Assembly: GCA_015491865.1 (NCBI GenBank)
Contig: WFVD01000004.1
Span: forward strand, 81,294-145,293
Reading direction: 5' to 3'
Source of the DNA: Gammaproteobacteria bacterium
Lineage (GTDB): Bacteria; Pseudomonadota; Gammaproteobacteria; SZUA-140
Length of the DNA: 64,000 bases
Shown here: one piece after another, positions 61,678 to 64,000 of the stretch
Layout: the number at the start of each line of letters is the position of its first letter
Position numbering within the stretch: the first letter of the stretch is position 1
Notes under the pieces: model-generated
The model's input: only the letters and a program-made list of their open reading frames with translations
Told to the model about the DNA's origin: nothing
Database searches by the model: none
Made by a program: the position numbers and the translations under genes

Positions 61678-62619
61678 CTAAAATCTAAGGGTACCCTGAT
61701 TAGCAAGAAACCAGCGGTATGTCTGCGCCAGCCCTATCTTGAATGAGCATTTAGGAAACCACCCTATCTCATTGACTTTACTAGTATCAAGCAGTTTTCT
61801 TGGCGTCCCGTCAGGCTTCGTAAGATCATACTCAATCGTGCCGTCGTAGCCAACGATATCCTTCACATTTTCAGCCAGCTCAGCAATGGAAATGTCCTCT
61901 CCTGTTCCGACGTTAACGATCTCCTCTTCTTCATAATTTTCCATTAAGAATAGTGACGCTTCAGCCAGATCATCAACGTATAGGAACTCCCTTTTGGGTT
62001 TGCCAGTGCCCCAGACCATCACCTTGTCTGCCCCCGATTCCTTCGCTTCATGAAACTTCCTGATCAAGGCTGGCAGTACATGCGCGTTATCCAGGTCAAA
62101 ATTATCGCCGGGGCCGTAGAGATTGGTCGGCATCAGCGAGATCGCGTTGAAGCCATACTGACGCCGATAGGCCTGACACTGTTTGATACCGGCGATTTTT
62201 GCAACGGCATACCATTCATTAGTCGGCTCAAGCTCGCCCGTCAAGAGAGACGATTCTGCCATCGGTTGTGAGGCATATTTAGGATAAATGCAAGAAGAAC
62301 CCAGGAACAGCAGTTTTTTTGTGCCTGAACGGCGCGCTGAATCGATAACATTCAGCTGAACCAATAAGTTATCACGAATGAAATCGGCAGGGTAAGTGTT
62401 GTTTGCATGAATACCACCGACCTTTGCGGCGGCAAGAAACACATATTCGGGCTGTTCTTGCTGGAAAAAATCGCTAACGTCAGCCTGTTTAGTCAGGTCC
62501 AGCTCTCGATGAGTACGCGTAATCAGATTCTCAAAACCATGCCGCTGAAGCGTGCGACAGATCGCGCTTCCAACCAGCCCACGATGACCTGCTACATAGA
62601 TCAATGCATCTTTATTCAT
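61678..62619 (-). CDS. fcl: GDP-L-fucose synthase
   Basis: This SDR epimerase-reductase converts GDP-4-keto-6-deoxy-D-mannose to GDP-L-fucose. Motifs are [24 protein letters not shown], and [10 protein letters not shown] with the active-site Tyr and Lys. I start it at ATG 62619 ([14 protein letters not shown]), which overlaps the gmd stop by eight bases, giving 313 residues. The preceding gene makes its substrate. Confidence 0.94.
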   Translation of the reverse strand: MNKDALIYVAGHRGLVGSAICRTLQRHGFENLITRTHRELDLTKQADVSDFFQQEQPEYVFLAAAKVGGIHANNTYPADFIRDNLLVQLNVIDSARRSGTKKLLFLGSSCIYPKYASQPMAESSLLTGELEPTNEWYAVAKIAGIKQCQAYRRQYGFNAISLMPTNLYGPGDNFDLDNAHVLPALIRKFHEAKESGADKVMVWGTGKPKREFLYVDDLAEASLFLMENYEEEEIVNVGTGEDISIAELAENVKDIVGYDGTIEYDLTKPDGTPRKLLDTSKVNEIGWFPKCSFKIGLAQTYRWFLANQGTLRF

Positions 62620-63709
62620 TGTATGAATAGGTCTTATAACCTTCCCTGCGGCAAAGTTCATCTCTTTCAGCGACCTTCAGGTCTTCTCTCACCATCTCTG
62701 ACACCAGCGATTGAAATGAGGTCTGCGGAACCCACCCCAACTCTCGCTTTGCCTTACTGGGGTCACCCAATAGCGTCTCCACTTCTGTCGGACGAAAATA
62801 ACGCGGATCAACAGCGACAATACACTTCCCGCTTTGTTCATCAATACCCACTTCATCTACACCGGAGTCCTCCCAGCGGATGTTGATACCCAGTTCATTT
62901 GCAGCCGCATTAACAAAATCACGCACAGAATATTGCTCGCCTGTTGCAATCACAAAATCCTGGGGCTTTTCTTGCTGCAACATCAACCACTGCATTTCAA
63001 CATAGTCACGCGCATGCCCCCAATCCCGCTTAGCATCAAGGTTGCCGAGGAATAATTTATCTTGAAGTCCTAGCTTGATTCGCGCAATTGCTCTTGTAAT
63101 TTTACGCGTAACAAAGGTTTCACCACGAATAGGAGATTCATGATTAAAAAGAATCCCATTGCAGGCATATATACCATAGGCTTCACGATAATTAACAGTA
63201 ATCCAATAAGCATAAAGCTTGGCAACCGCATAAGGTGAACGAGGGTAAAATGGAGTCGTCTCAGTTTGAGGGATCTCCTGTACCTCACCATAAAGTTCTG
63301 ATGTTGATGCCTGATAGAAGCGGGTTTTCTGTTCCAAACCAAGGATTCGAATCGCTTCCAGAATCCGCAATGAACCTAAGGCGTCAGCATTAGCCGTATA
63401 CTCAGGCACCTCGAATGAGACCGCCACATGGCTTTGGGCCGCTAAATTATAAATTTCATCAGGCTGAACCTCCTGAATTACACGAATCAGATTCGTAGAA
63501 TCAGTAAGATCCCCATAATGCAGAATAAGCCGTGGGTCTGCTTCATGAGGATCCTGATATAGATGATCGATGCGGTCAGTGTTAAAGGATGATGCACGGC
63601 GTTTTAGGCCATGCACTTCATAACCTTTTTCTAATAGTAATTCCGCCAGATAAGCACCATCCTGGCCTGTGATTCCTGTAATCAATGCCTTCTTACGAGA
63701 AGCGTTCAT
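62612..63709 (-). CDS. gmd: GDP-mannose 4,6-dehydratase
   Basis: The enzyme makes GDP-4-keto-6-deoxy-D-mannose, the precursor of GDP-L-fucose, GDP-D-rhamnose and related sugars. Motifs are [20 protein letters not shown], the active-site STSELYGEV and [21 protein letters not shown] (YxxxK), and a segment [19 protein letters not shown]. Length (365) is normal. It overlaps the partial WecG-type gene upstream (TAATG) and fcl downstream. Confidence 0.96.
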   Translation of the reverse strand: MNASRKKALITGITGQDGAYLAELLLEKGYEVHGLKRRASSFNTDRIDHLYQDPHEADPRLILHYGDLTDSTNLIRVIQEVQPDEIYNLAAQSHVAVSFEVPEYTANADALGSLRILEAIRILGLEQKTRFYQASTSELYGEVQEIPQTETTPFYPRSPYAVAKLYAYWITVNYREAYGIYACNGILFNHESPIRGETFVTRKITRAIARIKLGLQDKLFLGNLDAKRDWGHARDYVEMQWLMLQQEKPQDFVIATGEQYSVRDFVNAAANELGINIRWEDSGVDEVGIDEQSGKCIVAVDPRYFRPTEVETLLGDPSKAKRELGWVPQTSFQSLVSEMVREDLKVAERDELCRREGYKTYSYNE

Positions 63710-64000
63710 TATCTCTCTGTCTCACTTTTCGAACGAATCGAGTTAACTAGTAATTGCCTGGAGAAATACCATATAAAACGAGGATTATGCTTAAAGTATC
63801 GCCCCCCTAACCTTCGAGGCTCACATAGCAGCCTGAACAACCACTCCAAGCCCGCTTCTTGCATCCACATCGGCGCATGCTGTTTTTGGCCAGCGATAAA
63901 ATCAAAAGCAGCACCCACACCAATCATAACACAATTTAACTGATCTCGATGCTCTGCCATCCAGCGCTCTTGTTTCGGGCACCCTAGCCCCACGAAGAGG
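63709..64000 (-). CDS. WecG/TagA/CpsF-family glycosyltransferase (5' partial)
   Basis: Only the C-terminal part lies in the window. The frame remains open past the right edge ([11 protein letters not shown]), so the GTG in the ORF track is internal. The family signature is clear: [34 protein letters not shown], and [21 protein letters not shown]. Members transfer ManNAc, ManNAcA, GlcNAc or a related sugar to a lipid-linked acceptor early in wall or surface polysaccharide synthesis. The acceptor could be the WcaJ- or WbpL-type product. Confidence 0.88.
   Translation of the reverse strand, partial: LFVGLGCPKQERWMAEHRDQLNCVMIGVGAAFDFIAGQKQHAPMWMQEAGLEWLFRLLCEPRRLGGRYFKHNPRFIWYFSRQLLVNSIRSKSETER

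Noticed and set aside
43856-64000. Mobile element or integrase flanking the polysaccharide cluster
   Set aside because: I found no transposase, integrase, tRNA or direct repeats at the visible boundary with cysM. The other boundary is outside the window.

Overview
The window is chromosomal DNA from a polarly flagellated gammaproteobacterium. The evidence is gene order. The block fliLMNOPQR-flhB-flhA-flhF-flhG-fliA-cheYZAB-motCD-parC-parP-cheW-DUF2802 matches the arrangement known from Pseudomonas, Shewanella and Vibrio. The csiV/MTIP/nagZ neighbourhood is also Pseudomonas-like. Base composition looks moderate (about half G+C). I cannot name the genus. I see no rRNA, tRNA, CRISPR array, insertion sequence, prophage or integron.

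Region 1 (1-1630, +) is the 3' part of a response regulator with a degenerate GGDEF and an intact EAL domain. Region 2 (1610-21218, all -) is one compact run of 22 flagellar and chemotaxis genes. It is read from a good sigma-54 promoter upstream of fliL and has mostly overlapping or very short junctions. It encodes the rotor switch, the export gate, the FlhF/FlhG polar-placement pair, sigma-28, the CheYZAB-CheW core, a MotC/MotD stator and the ParC/ParP array-positioning system. CheA carries three copies of a short acidic helix motif, probably the ParP docking region.

Region 3 (21219-28855) holds an orphan ParA ATPase followed by cyclic-di-GMP genes: a CHASE-PAS-PAS-GGDEF-EAL protein, an orphan GspE/PilB-type ATPase with an MshEN-like c-di-GMP-binding N-terminus, and a diguanylate cyclase behind a near-consensus sigma-54 promoter.

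Region 4 (28856-43808) is housekeeping and salvage: a divergent DAHP synthase, peptide deformylase, a MarR regulator with a DUF4336 partner and a palindromic operator, a globin, CsiV, methylthioinosine phosphorylase with a purine phosphoribosyltransferase, and a dihaem cytochrome c peroxidase. It continues with NagZ, a peptide ABC transporter (two permeases and a lipoprotein binding protein) enclosing a signal-less YkuD enzyme, a CYTH protein, RlmD and CysM. NagZ, the YkuD enzyme and the peptide transporter look like a peptidoglycan-recycling module.

Region 5 (43856-64000, all -) is a surface polysaccharide cluster (O antigen and/or exopolysaccharide). It contains two initiating sugar-phosphate transferases (WbpL-like and WcaJ-like), sugar-nucleotide enzymes (WbpM-like, WbjB/WbjC-like, GDP-fucose Gmd/Fcl, a further epimerase), four classical glycosyltransferases plus one unrecognised putative one, a Wzx flippase, a Wzy/WaaL-type polymerase or ligase, an AsnB-type amidotransferase and a WecG/TagA transferase cut by the right edge.

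No wholly novel system is obvious. The most interesting signals are the tripled CheA motif, the recycling module, the sigma-54 promoter before the diguanylate cyclase, homopolymer tracts in csiV and dppB, and several small ORFs missed by the ORF track.
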